Source of the DNA: JAOAGA01 sp964540515
Lineage (GTDB): Bacteria; CALINM01
Reading direction: 5' to 3'
NCBI GenBank assembly: GCA_964540515.1
Contig: CAZIMS010000013.1
Location: 1-48,011 of the forward strand
Length of the DNA stretch: 48,011 bases
The notes under the pieces are model-generated. The model saw only the letters and a list, made by a program, of their open reading frames with translations. It did no database searches and was not told the DNA's origin. How positions within the stretch are numbered: the first letter of the stretch is position 1; every line of letters starts with the position of its first letter. This document shows positions 24,128 to 33,608 of this stretch, piece after piece. The position numbers were made by a program, and so were the translations under genes.

Positions 24128-24787
24128 ATGAGCCAGTTTCTGCTAAATTTTATAAATACCTTTTCAAACTATGAGTCCATAATACTTTTTATACCCTTTA
24201 TAATCTTAATCTTTTGCGGACTTGGGCTTCCTTTACCGGAAGATATATTGCTTATATCTCTTGGTTATCTTGTCTTTAACGGCTATGGCAATATTTATAC
24301 AGCCCTTATCTTAGGATATTTAGGTATAATGATAGGAGACTCTATAATTTTTTATATGGGAAGCAAATATGGACTTCAAATAGTTAAAAATAGATTTTTT
24401 TCAAAGGTATTCACAAAAGAACGGCTAAGAAAAGCTAAAAAATTTACTATAGATCATGGGAAGAAGACCTTGTTCTTTGCGAGATTTCTGCCCGGTCTTA
24501 GAACAGCTGTGTTTTTTAGCTGTGCTACTTTAAAAGTAAGGTTTAGAACATTCTTTATAATAGACTCTCTTGCTGCCTTACTTTCTGCACCAATCTTTGT
24601 AATTTTAGGCTTTTATTTTGGTGATAAGATAGAAATACTAATTGATCTTATTAAGAGGATCGATAAAGTTGTCCTAATAATTCTTTCCTTAATATTAGTA
24701 TTTGTTGTTGTAACTAAAAAAATTTACAACAAGAAGAAATCAAACTCGCCCACCCCTGAGAATGGAGATGAGCAGATAAATTCCTAA
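24128..24787 (+). CDS. DedA-family membrane protein
   Basis: The 219-residue protein has the DedA/SNARE-associated layout: FCGLGLPLPEDILLISLGYL in the first third, GDSIIFYMGSKYG, and the conserved RFLPGLRTAVFFSC with the essential Arg residues, plus several hydrophobic helices. DedA proteins are thought to flip or transport lipids such as undecaprenyl phosphate or phosphatidylethanolamine and to support proton-motive force. Its ATG follows the mazG stop at once (TAGATG), so it is translated with mazG. Its last 48 bases overlap the end of the convergent UbiB-family gene. Confidence 0.9.
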   Translation: MSQFLLNFINTFSNYESIILFIPFIILIFCGLGLPLPEDILLISLGYLVFNGYGNIYTALILGYLGIMIGDSIIFYMGSKYGLQIVKNRFFSKVFTKERLRKAKKFTIDHGKKTLFFARFLPGLRTAVFFSCATLKVRFRTFFIIDSLAALLSAPIFVILGFYFGDKIEILIDLIKRIDKVVLIILSLILVFVVVTKKIYNKKKSNSPTPENGDEQINS

Positions 24788-26398
24788 AAACATTGAGGAT
24801 ATAAAGCCCACCACCCCTAACAGAGGATATCCAAAGATATGGGGACCTTTGTCTGAGAAAAAGACAATTGATGAACCAACAATTAGTGCAGATATAACAA
24901 GACTTATTGATATTCTGGTACTACTCTTTTTAGTTTCTTCGATTAGGGGCTCCAAATTTTTATGAACAAAATCTATAGTAAAGGTATCATTAGCCATTTT
25001 TCTTAAAATTTTATCAACCCTGTAGGGAACAGATTTAATAATATTTTTAATCTCATTGGCTTCATCAAGGTAATCTTTTAAGAACTCCTTTTTTTTATCT
25101 ATACCCTTTACGATATCAAAGATTAGATTACTAAGCGAAAAATCTTCAATATAATCCTTACCTATAGTTTCAAGGAGTATTAAGGTTCTAAAAAAAACTA
25201 CCAAGTCTGCTGGCAGATTTACAGAATGTTGTCTTGATATCTCTACTACATCTTTTATCAAACCTGATAAGTCAAAGGCTCCTATTGAAAGCTCAAGCCT
25301 CCTCTCAAAGGCATCCATTAAATCTCTCTCAACTTTTGAAAAGTCAACATCATCTCTAATTATCCCCGATTCTAACAATACCTTTACAAAATTCTCGTAA
25401 TCCTTATCAATTATGGCAATGAAGAGTTTTTTAATTACTTTTCTAACTTTAGTACTTATAAAACCTATGTTCCCGAAATCATAGAGAACAATCTTGCCTT
25501 CTGCCGTTACTGCGATATTTCCTGGATGCAAATCACCATGATATATACCCTGATCAATAACCTTTTCTATAAAGACTTTAAAACTCTTAACCAAAAGAAC
25601 CCTCATATCAAAGGGTAGGGAAAAAATCTTTTCTTTCTCTGTGATTTTTATTGCCTCCACCATCTCCATAGCTATATAGTTTTCTTTCGTAAGCTCTGCT
25701 ATAGCATCAGGAATTATAATAAAATCTATATCTTTGAATAATATCTTCATCTTAACCATATTGGCAAGCTCGTTTCTAAAATCAAGCTCTTTATAGACAA
25801 TTCTCGTAAACTCTTCTATTAAAAGAGGAAGATTTATATGCTTAATATCATCAAAGTGTCTATAGACAAAATTTCCAAGAAAAGCAAGGAGCATCAAGTC
25901 ACTCTTTAATAACTCATCAACAGAGGGTCTTTTTATCTTAATAACTATCTCTCGACCATTATGTTTTGCCTTATAAACTTGGGCTATTGAGGCTGATGCC
26001 AAAGGTCTTCTGTTTGTATCTTTGACAATATCAATAAACTTTTCATCTTTTATTGGTGCTATGATTTCTTCGAAGGATATAGGTGTTACATTATCTTCAA
26101 GCTTAGAAAGCTCTGAAACAAAACTTTCTGGTATTAAATCTCTTCTTCGAGAAAGCATCTGTCCAAATTTAATGAATGTGGGTCCTAATTCTTCGAAAGC
26201 CTTCCTTAACTGAACCTCAGGCCCACCTTCTATATACCTTGAGGTCTTTTTTCTCCAGTATCTCTTATAGAAAGGTAAAAATTTTTTTAACTCTGTGTTT
26301 TCTATGAGTTGAGAGAAACCATATTTTAAGAAAACAGCTAAGATCTCCCTCAACCTCTTGATATTTTTATAAGTAAGAAAGATATTATAAAATCTCAT
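24740..26398 (-). CDS. UbiB/ABC1/AarF-family atypical kinase
   Basis: The 552-residue protein has the family motifs FIKFGQMLSRRRDLIP (KxGQ-type), ASIAQVYKAKH (Ala-rich nucleotide loop), YHGDLHPGNIAV (catalytic Asp) and LYDFGNIGFI (metal-binding Asp), followed by two C-terminal membrane helices (SLVISALIVGSSIVFF and SSMFLGIYLLIS). In E. coli UbiB is needed for ubiquinone synthesis; this organism may use menaquinone, so a general role in prenyl-quinone lipid handling is a safer guess. It follows rnr by 8 bp at the end of the long minus-strand run. Confidence 0.92.
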   Translation of the reverse strand: MRFYNIFLTYKNIKRLREILAVFLKYGFSQLIENTELKKFLPFYKRYWRKKTSRYIEGGPEVQLRKAFEELGPTFIKFGQMLSRRRDLIPESFVSELSKLEDNVTPISFEEIIAPIKDEKFIDIVKDTNRRPLASASIAQVYKAKHNGREIVIKIKRPSVDELLKSDLMLLAFLGNFVYRHFDDIKHINLPLLIEEFTRIVYKELDFRNELANMVKMKILFKDIDFIIIPDAIAELTKENYIAMEMVEAIKITEKEKIFSLPFDMRVLLVKSFKVFIEKVIDQGIYHGDLHPGNIAVTAEGKIVLYDFGNIGFISTKVRKVIKKLFIAIIDKDYENFVKVLLESGIIRDDVDFSKVERDLMDAFERRLELSIGAFDLSGLIKDVVEISRQHSVNLPADLVVFFRTLILLETIGKDYIEDFSLSNLIFDIVKGIDKKKEFLKDYLDEANEIKNIIKSVPYRVDKILRKMANDTFTIDFVHKNLEPLIEETKKSSTRISISLVISALIVGSSIVFFSDKGPHIFGYPLLGVVGFISSMFLGIYLLISILRGGRV

Positions 26399-26406
26399 AG
26401 CAACAT

Positions 26407-28485
26407 TTATATTAAAGCAAAAAATAATTTTTTTGCAAAAATATCAGCTTTAACAAGCTTAATATTTACTTCTTTTCCTATATGAAAAATCTTTTTTCTT
26501 CTTTTTCCAACTAAACTCAATCTTTCTTCATCGAAAATATAATAATCATCCCTAAGCTCTTCAAGGGGGATAAAGCCTTCTATGAAGTAGTCAAGAAGCT
26601 CAACAAATATACCATTTTTTGTAATATTTGAGATAATCCCGTTAAAATCATCTCCAAGAAAATCCTTCATAAAGTTTACACAGGAAAAATCATAGATCTC
26701 TCTCTCGGCATCAAAGGCTTCTCTTTCCCTTTTGTTTAGTTCATTACAAATCTTATATAATTCTTCAACTCTTTCTTCATCTTTTTTTATCTTCTTACCT
26801 AAGAAGTAAAAGTTTTTTAAATCCCTGTGAACAACAAGGTCTGAATACCTTCTAATGGGGGATGTAAAATGTAAATAAGCATCTATGGCAAGCCCAAAAT
26901 GACCTAAAGGCACGGGGCTGTATTTTGCTTGCATCATAGACCTTAAGACTATAGTATTGACGAGTTTTTCATAGGGACTGTTATAAAAATTATTCAATAT
27001 ATCTCTGAATATTTTTGCTGAAGGTTTCTGGGCTGCAAATGAATATCCTAAATGTTTAAGAAAACTTGCCAAATTAATAGTTTTCTCTTCAGAAGGTGGT
27101 TCATGAACACGAAATATTGTTGGTATCTCCCTTTCTATAAACCACTCAGCAACAGCTCTATTAGCAGAAATCATAAACTCTTCTATTAGCCTATGGGAAA
27201 ATAGCCTTTTTGTTTTGACAATGTCTTCTATCTTTCCATTTAAACCAATAATAATTTCTGGTTCAGGTAGGTCAAAATCAATACTTCCCCTCTTCTCTCT
27301 TTCCTTCCATAAGATGTTTGTAAGCTCACCCATCTTAGAAAGCATCTCGTCGGTCTTTTTATCTATCCTACAATTACCTTTCAATACCTCATCAACAGCC
27401 TCATAGGTAAGTCGATGTTTGCTCTTTATAAGGGATAGATAAAACTCATGGCTCCTTTTGATACCATTATTGTCATAAAAAATCTCAACAACAACAGTTA
27501 GTTTATCCTCATTGGGTCTCAAACTACAGTAGTTATCAGAAAGCATATGAGGAAGCATTGGTATAGCCCTATCGGGGAAGTAATAACTATTTCCTCTAAA
27601 CAATGCCTCTTTATCAAGGTGAGTACCCTTTTTTACATAACTACTTACATCTGCAATAGCTACATAAAGTCTAAAGCCGCTTTTTTCTTTCTTTAAATAA
27701 ACGGCATCATCAAAATCCTTCGCCCGCTCCCCATCAATCGTAACAAAGTTAAGCTCCCTTAAATCTTTTCTCTGAAATTTTTTATCATCTAACCCCTTTT
27801 TTATTATTGTGAAAGCATCTTTTTCTGCAATCTCTGGGTATTTCTCACTGATATTAAGCTTTACTAAAATATTTTTTACCTCAAGTTCATAATTATCTCC
27901 TGTAATCACCTCATCAACTAAACCTTCTCCAAGCCCTCTTTCTGGATACTTTAAAATCTCTGCTATGACATAATCACCAACTTTAAAATCTTTCTTATCT
28001 TTGTTTTTAATCACAAGGGGCCAAAAAAATCTCTTATCTGTAGGGTTAACAATTAAAAAACCTTTGAATTTCTCAACTCTACCAACTATTTTGGTCACAC
28101 TCCTTTTTTCTATTCTTAAAATCTCTCCTTCGTACTTTCTATCTCTACTTTGTCTTTTTCTTACCCACACTATATCTCCATCATAAATATCTCTAAGTTG
28201 AGAGGGTGGCAAGAATATGTCTTCTTCTTTTTCTTCAAGAGGAATTGCAAAACCATAACCATCTCTATGACAAGAAACTCTACATAAGATCTCCCTAACT
28301 GTCCCTTTTATAGCAAAATAATCTCCCCTTAGTTTAATTAATTTATTGCTACTAACGAGATTCATTAATGAGTTTAAAAGTTTAATCTTATCCTTACCTT
28401 TGAGTTTTAGAATTTTAGACAACTCTTTATAATGAAAGGGTCTATTAAACCTTTTTTTGATTATTTCTAATAGATTATCTGCCAT
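26407..28485 (-). CDS. rnr: Ribonuclease R
   Basis: RNase R is a processive 3'-5' exoribonuclease that degrades structured RNA. The 692-residue protein has cold-shock-like domains in the first third, the RNB catalytic core beginning TIDGERAKDFDDAVYL (four metal-binding Asp residues in the DxxxxxDxDD pattern), VADVSSYVKKGT, and HFTSPIRRYSDLVVHR, and a C-terminal S1 domain with NGIFVEL. It is on the short side for the family but complete. It starts 62 bp after the histidine kinase gene. Confidence 0.95.
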   Translation of the reverse strand: MADNLLEIIKKRFNRPFHYKELSKILKLKGKDKIKLLNSLMNLVSSNKLIKLRGDYFAIKGTVREILCRVSCHRDGYGFAIPLEEKEEDIFLPPSQLRDIYDGDIVWVRKRQSRDRKYEGEILRIEKRSVTKIVGRVEKFKGFLIVNPTDKRFFWPLVIKNKDKKDFKVGDYVIAEILKYPERGLGEGLVDEVITGDNYELEVKNILVKLNISEKYPEIAEKDAFTIIKKGLDDKKFQRKDLRELNFVTIDGERAKDFDDAVYLKKEKSGFRLYVAIADVSSYVKKGTHLDKEALFRGNSYYFPDRAIPMLPHMLSDNYCSLRPNEDKLTVVVEIFYDNNGIKRSHEFYLSLIKSKHRLTYEAVDEVLKGNCRIDKKTDEMLSKMGELTNILWKEREKRGSIDFDLPEPEIIIGLNGKIEDIVKTKRLFSHRLIEEFMISANRAVAEWFIEREIPTIFRVHEPPSEEKTINLASFLKHLGYSFAAQKPSAKIFRDILNNFYNSPYEKLVNTIVLRSMMQAKYSPVPLGHFGLAIDAYLHFTSPIRRYSDLVVHRDLKNFYFLGKKIKKDEERVEELYKICNELNKREREAFDAEREIYDFSCVNFMKDFLGDDFNGIISNITKNGIFVELLDYFIEGFIPLEELRDDYYIFDEERLSLVGKRRKKIFHIGKEVNIKLVKADIFAKKLFFALI

Positions 28486-28547
28486 CTATCCTTCGATATA
28501 ACATAGTAAACATAGAAAAAAACATAAATACCAAATGTGCCTCTTTT

Positions 28548-31500
28548 TTACTTTTTTGAACTATTTTTTAAATAATAATCTACAATTCTCAAGAGATTCT
28601 CAGTATCAAAAATCGGATAAAAGATCATATTAGCCTTAACCCTTTGTGCCCTAACCTCGTCGAAGCTCTCAGGACCTGTTCCGTAAAGTATTACTGGTAC
28701 ATCCTTTATGTTCTTGTCTTCTTTAATAATACTACATACTTCATAACCATCATAATTCTTTAAAGATACATTTATCATAACAAGTTGGGGTTTTATCTCC
28801 AAAACTTTAAGATATCCTACACCACCATCATCGAAAAGATAAACACTATATTTCTGAGATAAGAATAGCTCTAAAAATCTTGAGAACTCATAATCACTAT
28901 CAATGATTACTATTACATCTTTCTTCTCTTCTTTAGTTTCCATAACCCCATCAAAGGGCAAGATAACCTTAATTGTTGTACCAGGACATTTTTCAACATC
29001 AAAACCTGGAGATTCAGCATATACAACACCGTTATGAAGAGAGATTATTTTTTTTGTAAAAGATAGCCCTAACCCTATACCTTTAGACATAAACTTATAT
29101 TTACCTGTTGAGTGCGTTTTTATATCGCCTAATTCATAAAAAGTATCAAAGATTTTATTTATCTCTTCTTCTGGTATGCCTATTCCTTCATCTTTTACAG
29201 CTATCACCAAGTATTTAGTTGCCCATGGTAGCTTTTCGGTCACATAATTGGGGATAACAAGCTTCTCTCTATCGACTACATCAAAATCTATAAAAATTTT
29301 CTTATTGTCAGGAGAAAATTTTATACTGTTGTTGACTATTGCCATAAAAGCCTTTTTAAGCCATTTTGGATCTCCTTTAATGCTTATATCCTCATTTTTT
29401 AAATTAATTTTTTGTTTCCTCTCTTCAAGGAATGGTGTAAGCTCCTCTATTATCTCAGATAAAAGTTCCTTTAAAGATAATTCTTTAGTTGCTAATTTTA
29501 GTTTCTTCGTTTCCAACCTCATATAATCGAGCAAATCATCGACCTTTTCAGAAAGATTATTAACAGATTTCAGAGTGGTAGTAAGGGTCTTTCTAACACT
29601 CTCGCTCAAACTAAAATCTTTTGTTAACAATGTTTCGAGATAACCTTTAATTATAGTAATCGGGGTCTTAAGCTCATGAGATAGTATACCTAAAAACAAA
29701 TCCTTAGCTTTATTTAAATTGTTTAGCTCTTCATAGGATTTTTTTACAATCTCATACTGTTCCATTAAGCCTCTATTACTTCTTTCTAACTCTAAGTTAG
29801 CCTCTTTGTAACCTTTTAAGAGCTCATTTATCTCTTTTCTTCTCTCCACAATCTCATCGTAGGCTTTCCTCAACTCTAACTCTTTATTTTTTAACTCTGT
29901 AATATAATTTTCTCTCTCAATAGCAATGGCTGCCGCACTTGCCAATTTTTGTAAAAATGAGAGCTCAAAAGTAATATCATTTTTCACAGTTCTATACCCA
30001 ACATAGAGAATCCCAAAAACATCTTCTTGATAAAAAATTGGAACTGCTATCGTGGATATTACCCCTTCCTTTCTTACAATATCTTTAAAGGGGGCATCTA
30101 TTCTATGATCAGTGAAATAATTTTTTACAAAAATACCTCTTTTTTCTCTTAAGACAAGGCCACCCAAACCTTGATCTTTTTTAAATCTTAAGTTTTTAAA
30201 CTCATCGGTCATTATATTTATAAAAAATTTAAGTGCTATAAAATCTGTTGCCCTGTCATATACACCTATGTATGATGCGTCGGCCTTACATATTTCCTTT
30301 GCTTTTTCAAGTATTAGATTAAAGATCTCGTTTGCGTTTTTCTTGGCCATAAGAGACATTAATATCTCTGAAAGCTGAACATACTCAAGATTTGTCTCAT
30401 TAATTCTTAGAGAGTGTCCTATACGTGAGAGATTGTTAGCAAAGAGCTCTTGAAAAATATCCAGAAAATCATTTATAAAATCTTTATGTTTTTCATCTAA
30501 CTCTACACAAAAACCATATTCTTTATCATTAACCACCCCTCTTATTTTTTTAAGCCTGCATTTATCACACTTTTTTAGGGCTTCGTCACATCTTTCAATA
30601 TCAATAGTTTTTAGACCCAGATCCTCTCTTAAAAATACTTCTGATCTTCTTATAAGACTCTCTATATCCTTGCTCTTGCTTAAGATAACCAAGGCCTTAT
30701 TAATCTCTATAACCTCTTTAGTCTTTAGGGATATCTCTTCTGTTAATGCCTTAAATCTTGCCGATATAAGATTTACACCTTCTTCTAATATATTATAAAA
30801 TTTTGAAAACTCTTTTAATCTATCAAAGCTTCTTTGAACCTTAAACTCTCCCTTTACGAAGTTTTTGAAAGTATTTTCTAAATCAGTCAAAAACATATTA
30901 GCCTTTTTATAATGCATAGTAATAAATAGTCCGAATAAAGAAACTATCAAAATACTATACATAAAAGACCATGGTAGGACATCTTTGGTATAATCAAGTA
31001 AGGACGGCAACTTTTTTAAGACAATTAAGCTTGATACCTTAGCTCCCCTTATGTCATTTATTGATTTTGAGACGACTAAAAACTTTTGCTGGTCTAATTT
31101 TAAAATATCAATATTATTAACATTCTTATTGGAAAAAATCTTCTCTGGTAAGACTTGTCCATGTAAATTAATAATCTCTCCGTTTTTGTTAACCAAAGAG
31201 AGAGTATCTGCAATCAAAAGACCTTGAGAGAATAAACTTTTTCTTTCTTCCGAGATTAGATAGCCTATAATTAAAAATCTTTTTTCTCCCCTATGGACAA
31301 AGGGGATTATGTGCAAATAAGTTAACTCATCCCTTTTTACTGATAAATTCAACAATCCCTTATTTAAAAAATCTAAGGGGAGATAGATAAAGGTACTTAC
31401 TGGTGATTTTGCTTCAGCTATTAAGGAACCAATATAATCATAATTTAGTAAAGAGTAACCAGTTATATCAGAATAATTTTTTTGAACAGTAAGTTTTTCA

Positions 31501-31775
31501 TTAACTATTTTTACAAAATCTGCACCGGAATATTTTTTTATAAGTCCTAGATCATGAAAATCGCTAAAATTTAATATGATATTATTGATTTTCTCATTAT
31601 TAAATCTGACTTCGCTTGAAAAGTAAAACTCCAATGCACTGGTTAACTCTCTTGTATGGTAGGCTTTATCCTTTTTTTGTTTAAAGAGAAGGCAAAAAAA
31701 AGTTGTAACTGAGAGATTTATGATAAATAGTATGGTTAATGTCTTAACTAAAAAAGATCTTAATTTCGTTTTCAT
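28548..31775 (-). CDS. Hybrid sensor histidine kinase with GAF domain and degenerate receiver
   Basis: The 1075-residue protein has a first membrane helix (11-31), an extracytoplasmic sensor of about 230 residues, a second helix (268-288), a HAMP-like segment, a Cys-rich stretch (Cys396, 403, 406, 423), GAF (480-620), a long coiled coil, HisKA with SHELKTP (His700), the ATPase domain with NNSIKFSP, DEGIGIP and GIGLGLSFTKK, and a receiver (954-1075). In the receiver the phosphoacceptor position reads MINVSL, with Asn1002 in place of Asp, and the usual KP pair reads YP. It starts one base after larC. Signal and output partner are unknown. Confidence 0.9.
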   Translation of the reverse strand: MKTKLRSFLVKTLTILFIINLSVTTFFCLLFKQKKDKAYHTRELTSALEFYFSSEVRFNNEKINNIILNFSDFHDLGLIKKYSGADFVKIVNEKLTVQKNYSDITGYSLLNYDYIGSLIAEAKSPVSTFIYLPLDFLNKGLLNLSVKRDELTYLHIIPFVHRGEKRFLIIGYLISEERKSLFSQGLLIADTLSLVNKNGEIINLHGQVLPEKIFSNKNVNNIDILKLDQQKFLVVSKSINDIRGAKVSSLIVLKKLPSLLDYTKDVLPWSFMYSILIVSLFGLFITMHYKKANMFLTDLENTFKNFVKGEFKVQRSFDRLKEFSKFYNILEEGVNLISARFKALTEEISLKTKEVIEINKALVILSKSKDIESLIRRSEVFLREDLGLKTIDIERCDEALKKCDKCRLKKIRGVVNDKEYGFCVELDEKHKDFINDFLDIFQELFANNLSRIGHSLRINETNLEYVQLSEILMSLMAKKNANEIFNLILEKAKEICKADASYIGVYDRATDFIALKFFINIMTDEFKNLRFKKDQGLGGLVLREKRGIFVKNYFTDHRIDAPFKDIVRKEGVISTIAVPIFYQEDVFGILYVGYRTVKNDITFELSFLQKLASAAAIAIERENYITELKNKELELRKAYDEIVERRKEINELLKGYKEANLELERSNRGLMEQYEIVKKSYEELNNLNKAKDLFLGILSHELKTPITIIKGYLETLLTKDFSLSESVRKTLTTTLKSVNNLSEKVDDLLDYMRLETKKLKLATKELSLKELLSEIIEELTPFLEERKQKINLKNEDISIKGDPKWLKKAFMAIVNNSIKFSPDNKKIFIDFDVVDREKLVIPNYVTEKLPWATKYLVIAVKDEGIGIPEEEINKIFDTFYELGDIKTHSTGKYKFMSKGIGLGLSFTKKIISLHNGVVYAESPGFDVEKCPGTTIKVILPFDGVMETKEEKKDVIVIIDSDYEFSRFLELFLSQKYSVYLFDDGGVGYLKVLEIKPQLVMINVSLKNYDGYEVCSIIKEDKNIKDVPVILYGTGPESFDEVRAQRVKANMIFYPIFDTENLLRIVDYYLKNSSKK

Positions 31776-31776
31776 A

Positions 31777-32937
31777 TCATTTATTTTTTTCTAACTCTTT
31801 AGTAATTAACTCTCTAACCTCCTGAAAAGATAAGCCCTTTCTGAGAGCTATCTTTCTTAGGTCTTCATACTCTATCTTAAACCTTCTGAGATTACCATAT
31901 CTACTCTCCTTAAGTGTAACATCACCAAAAGTAGTTTTAACTTTTCTGTTTTCTCTTTCCAACAGAAACCTGTTAACCCTTCCATATCTAACACCCAAAG
32001 TGGTGGTTTCCAAAAATATAATATCTAAAATTTTCTTGAAGTTAAAGGGAAAAACCAAAAGAGTTACCTCGTAGGCAGGTCTTCCTTTTTTCATAAAGAT
32101 AGGAGTAAAGAATACATCTAAGGCACCTTCCTTAATTGCTTTCTCAGCAAAAAATCCTAGCTGCTCAGCAGTGATATCATCTACATTAAATACAATGGCT
32201 ATAACCTCGTCTTGGAGAACCTCATCATCTAAGATGCCAAGTGAAAGCCTAACTATATTAGGATAATTTTTAAACTTATATTTACCTACACCATAGCCAA
32301 CTCTTTCCAATCTAAAGCCTTTAAGATCATTATTTTCAGCAGAACATTTTAATAATACGGCAGAAGTAGGTGTGACATTTTCTTTGTCAATATCCAAAAA
32401 GTAAAGTGAAAAACCCTTTAATAGCTCTAAGGTAGCCCATGCAGGATTTGGTATTATGCCATGAGAGGTGAGAATATTTCCATTGCCTAATGGGATTTTT
32501 GATACATAGATCTTTTCTATCTTAAGCATCTCAACTGCCAAGAAAAATCCGACAATATCAGCAATAGTGTCAATACCACTAAGCTCATGGAAATGGACCT
32601 TTTCCTTAGGGACCCCATGTATCTTGCCTTCAACCTCAGCAAGAGTCTCAAAACACAGAAGAGACTTTTCTTTAACAAAATCTGATAATCCTGAAACATC
32701 AATTATCCTCTTTACTTGAGCTAAGTCTCTACTTCCTTTTTCTTCAAAAAAAATTTTTATCCCCTTACCTGTAAAGCCCTTAGATTTTTGATCTAATACC
32801 TCAATTAAAATTTTTACACCTATTAATTTTTCTATCTCCCTTTCTATTACTGACTTGTCTGCCCCTAAATCTATCAAAGCAGAAAGAAGCATATCTCCCG
32901 ACAAGCCAAAAACTGGTTCAACAAATAGACATCTCAT
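31777..32937 (-). CDS. larC: Nickel-pincer cofactor chelatase LarC
   Basis: LarC inserts nickel into pyridinium-3,5-bisthiocarboxylate mononucleotide, the last step of the cofactor of lactate racemase and related enzymes. The 386-residue protein has the N-terminal FVEPVFGLSGDMLLSALIDL, the metal-site motif VHFHELSGIDTIADIVG (His115, His117, Glu118), and the C-terminal domain with VFNVDDITAEQLG. It is a single uninterrupted frame, whereas in Lactobacillus it is read through a frameshift. Its start overlaps the rhomboid stop as ATGA. larB is two genes upstream; larE and larA are not in the window. Confidence 0.92.
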   Translation of the reverse strand: MRCLFVEPVFGLSGDMLLSALIDLGADKSVIEREIEKLIGVKILIEVLDQKSKGFTGKGIKIFFEEKGSRDLAQVKRIIDVSGLSDFVKEKSLLCFETLAEVEGKIHGVPKEKVHFHELSGIDTIADIVGFFLAVEMLKIEKIYVSKIPLGNGNILTSHGIIPNPAWATLELLKGFSLYFLDIDKENVTPTSAVLLKCSAENNDLKGFRLERVGYGVGKYKFKNYPNIVRLSLGILDDEVLQDEVIAIVFNVDDITAEQLGFFAEKAIKEGALDVFFTPIFMKKGRPAYEVTLLVFPFNFKKILDIIFLETTTLGVRYGRVNRFLLERENRKVKTTFGDVTLKESRYGNLRRFKIEYEDLRKIALRKGLSFQEVRELITKELEKNK

Positions 32938-33608
32938 CTATAACCTCTAAATAAAATCCTATGTATTACAGCAACAATAAAACCTGCTAAGAAACCTCCT
33001 ATATGTGCCCACCAGGCAACTCCCATTGCGCCTGTATAGATAGATAATGTACCATAGAAAAACTGCATAAAAAACCAGAAAAACAGAAAAAAAAGAGCTG
33101 GTATTTCAATAATTTGTATAAAAATAAAGATGGGAACTAATGTAATCACCCTTGCACGGGGATAAAATATAAAATAGGCACCCATAACACCTGATACGGC
33201 ACCACTGGCACCAAGCATAGGCAAATTAGAGAGGGGATCAAAGAAAAACTGCATAAGTACGGCAAAGACACCAAAGACTAAATATAATAGTAAATATACA
33301 AAGTGTCCCAATCTATCCTCAACATTATCACCAAATATATATAGATAAAGCATATTTCCGATTATGTGAGAGAATCCCCCATGCATAAACATGGAAGTAA
33401 ATATTCTAATTATGGGATCGAGGCTTTGATTTACACCTGTTATAAGATAATAAAAGTCTTTAGCATAAAAGGCATATTTCTCAATCATACTATTAAGAGC
33501 TGGACCTGCCTTTAATTCAAGAGCAAAGACTACAACATTTAGAAATATCAAAATGTAGTTTACGAAGGGTATCTTTTTACTTGGTATATTATCTTTTAGA
33601 GGTATCAA
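32934..33608 (-). CDS. Rhomboid-family intramembrane serine protease
   Basis: The 224-residue protein has six hydrophobic segments and the rhomboid catalytic residues: GASGAVSG (Ser135 in helix 4) and AHIGGFLAG (His202 in helix 6), plus MFMHGGFSHIIGNMLYL with the conserved HxxxN. It should cleave membrane-anchored proteins. It overlaps larB upstream and larC downstream by 4 bp each (ATGA), so it is made together with the Lar proteins. Its substrate is not known. Confidence 0.93.
   Translation of the reverse strand: MIPLKDNIPSKKIPFVNYILIFLNVVVFALELKAGPALNSMIEKYAFYAKDFYYLITGVNQSLDPIIRIFTSMFMHGGFSHIIGNMLYLYIFGDNVEDRLGHFVYLLLYLVFGVFAVLMQFFFDPLSNLPMLGASGAVSGVMGAYFIFYPRARVITLVPIFIFIQIIEIPALFFLFFWFFMQFFYGTLSIYTGAMGVAWWAHIGGFLAGFIVAVIHRILFRGYR

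Noticed and set aside
24740..24787. 48-bp overlap of dedA and the UbiB-family gene as a sign of a wrong stop
   Set aside because: Both reading frames are intact to their normal ends; convergent overlaps of this size occur in compact genomes.
31777..32937. Programmed frameshift in larC
   Set aside because: Known in Lactobacillus larC1/larC2, but here the frame is continuous from start to stop.
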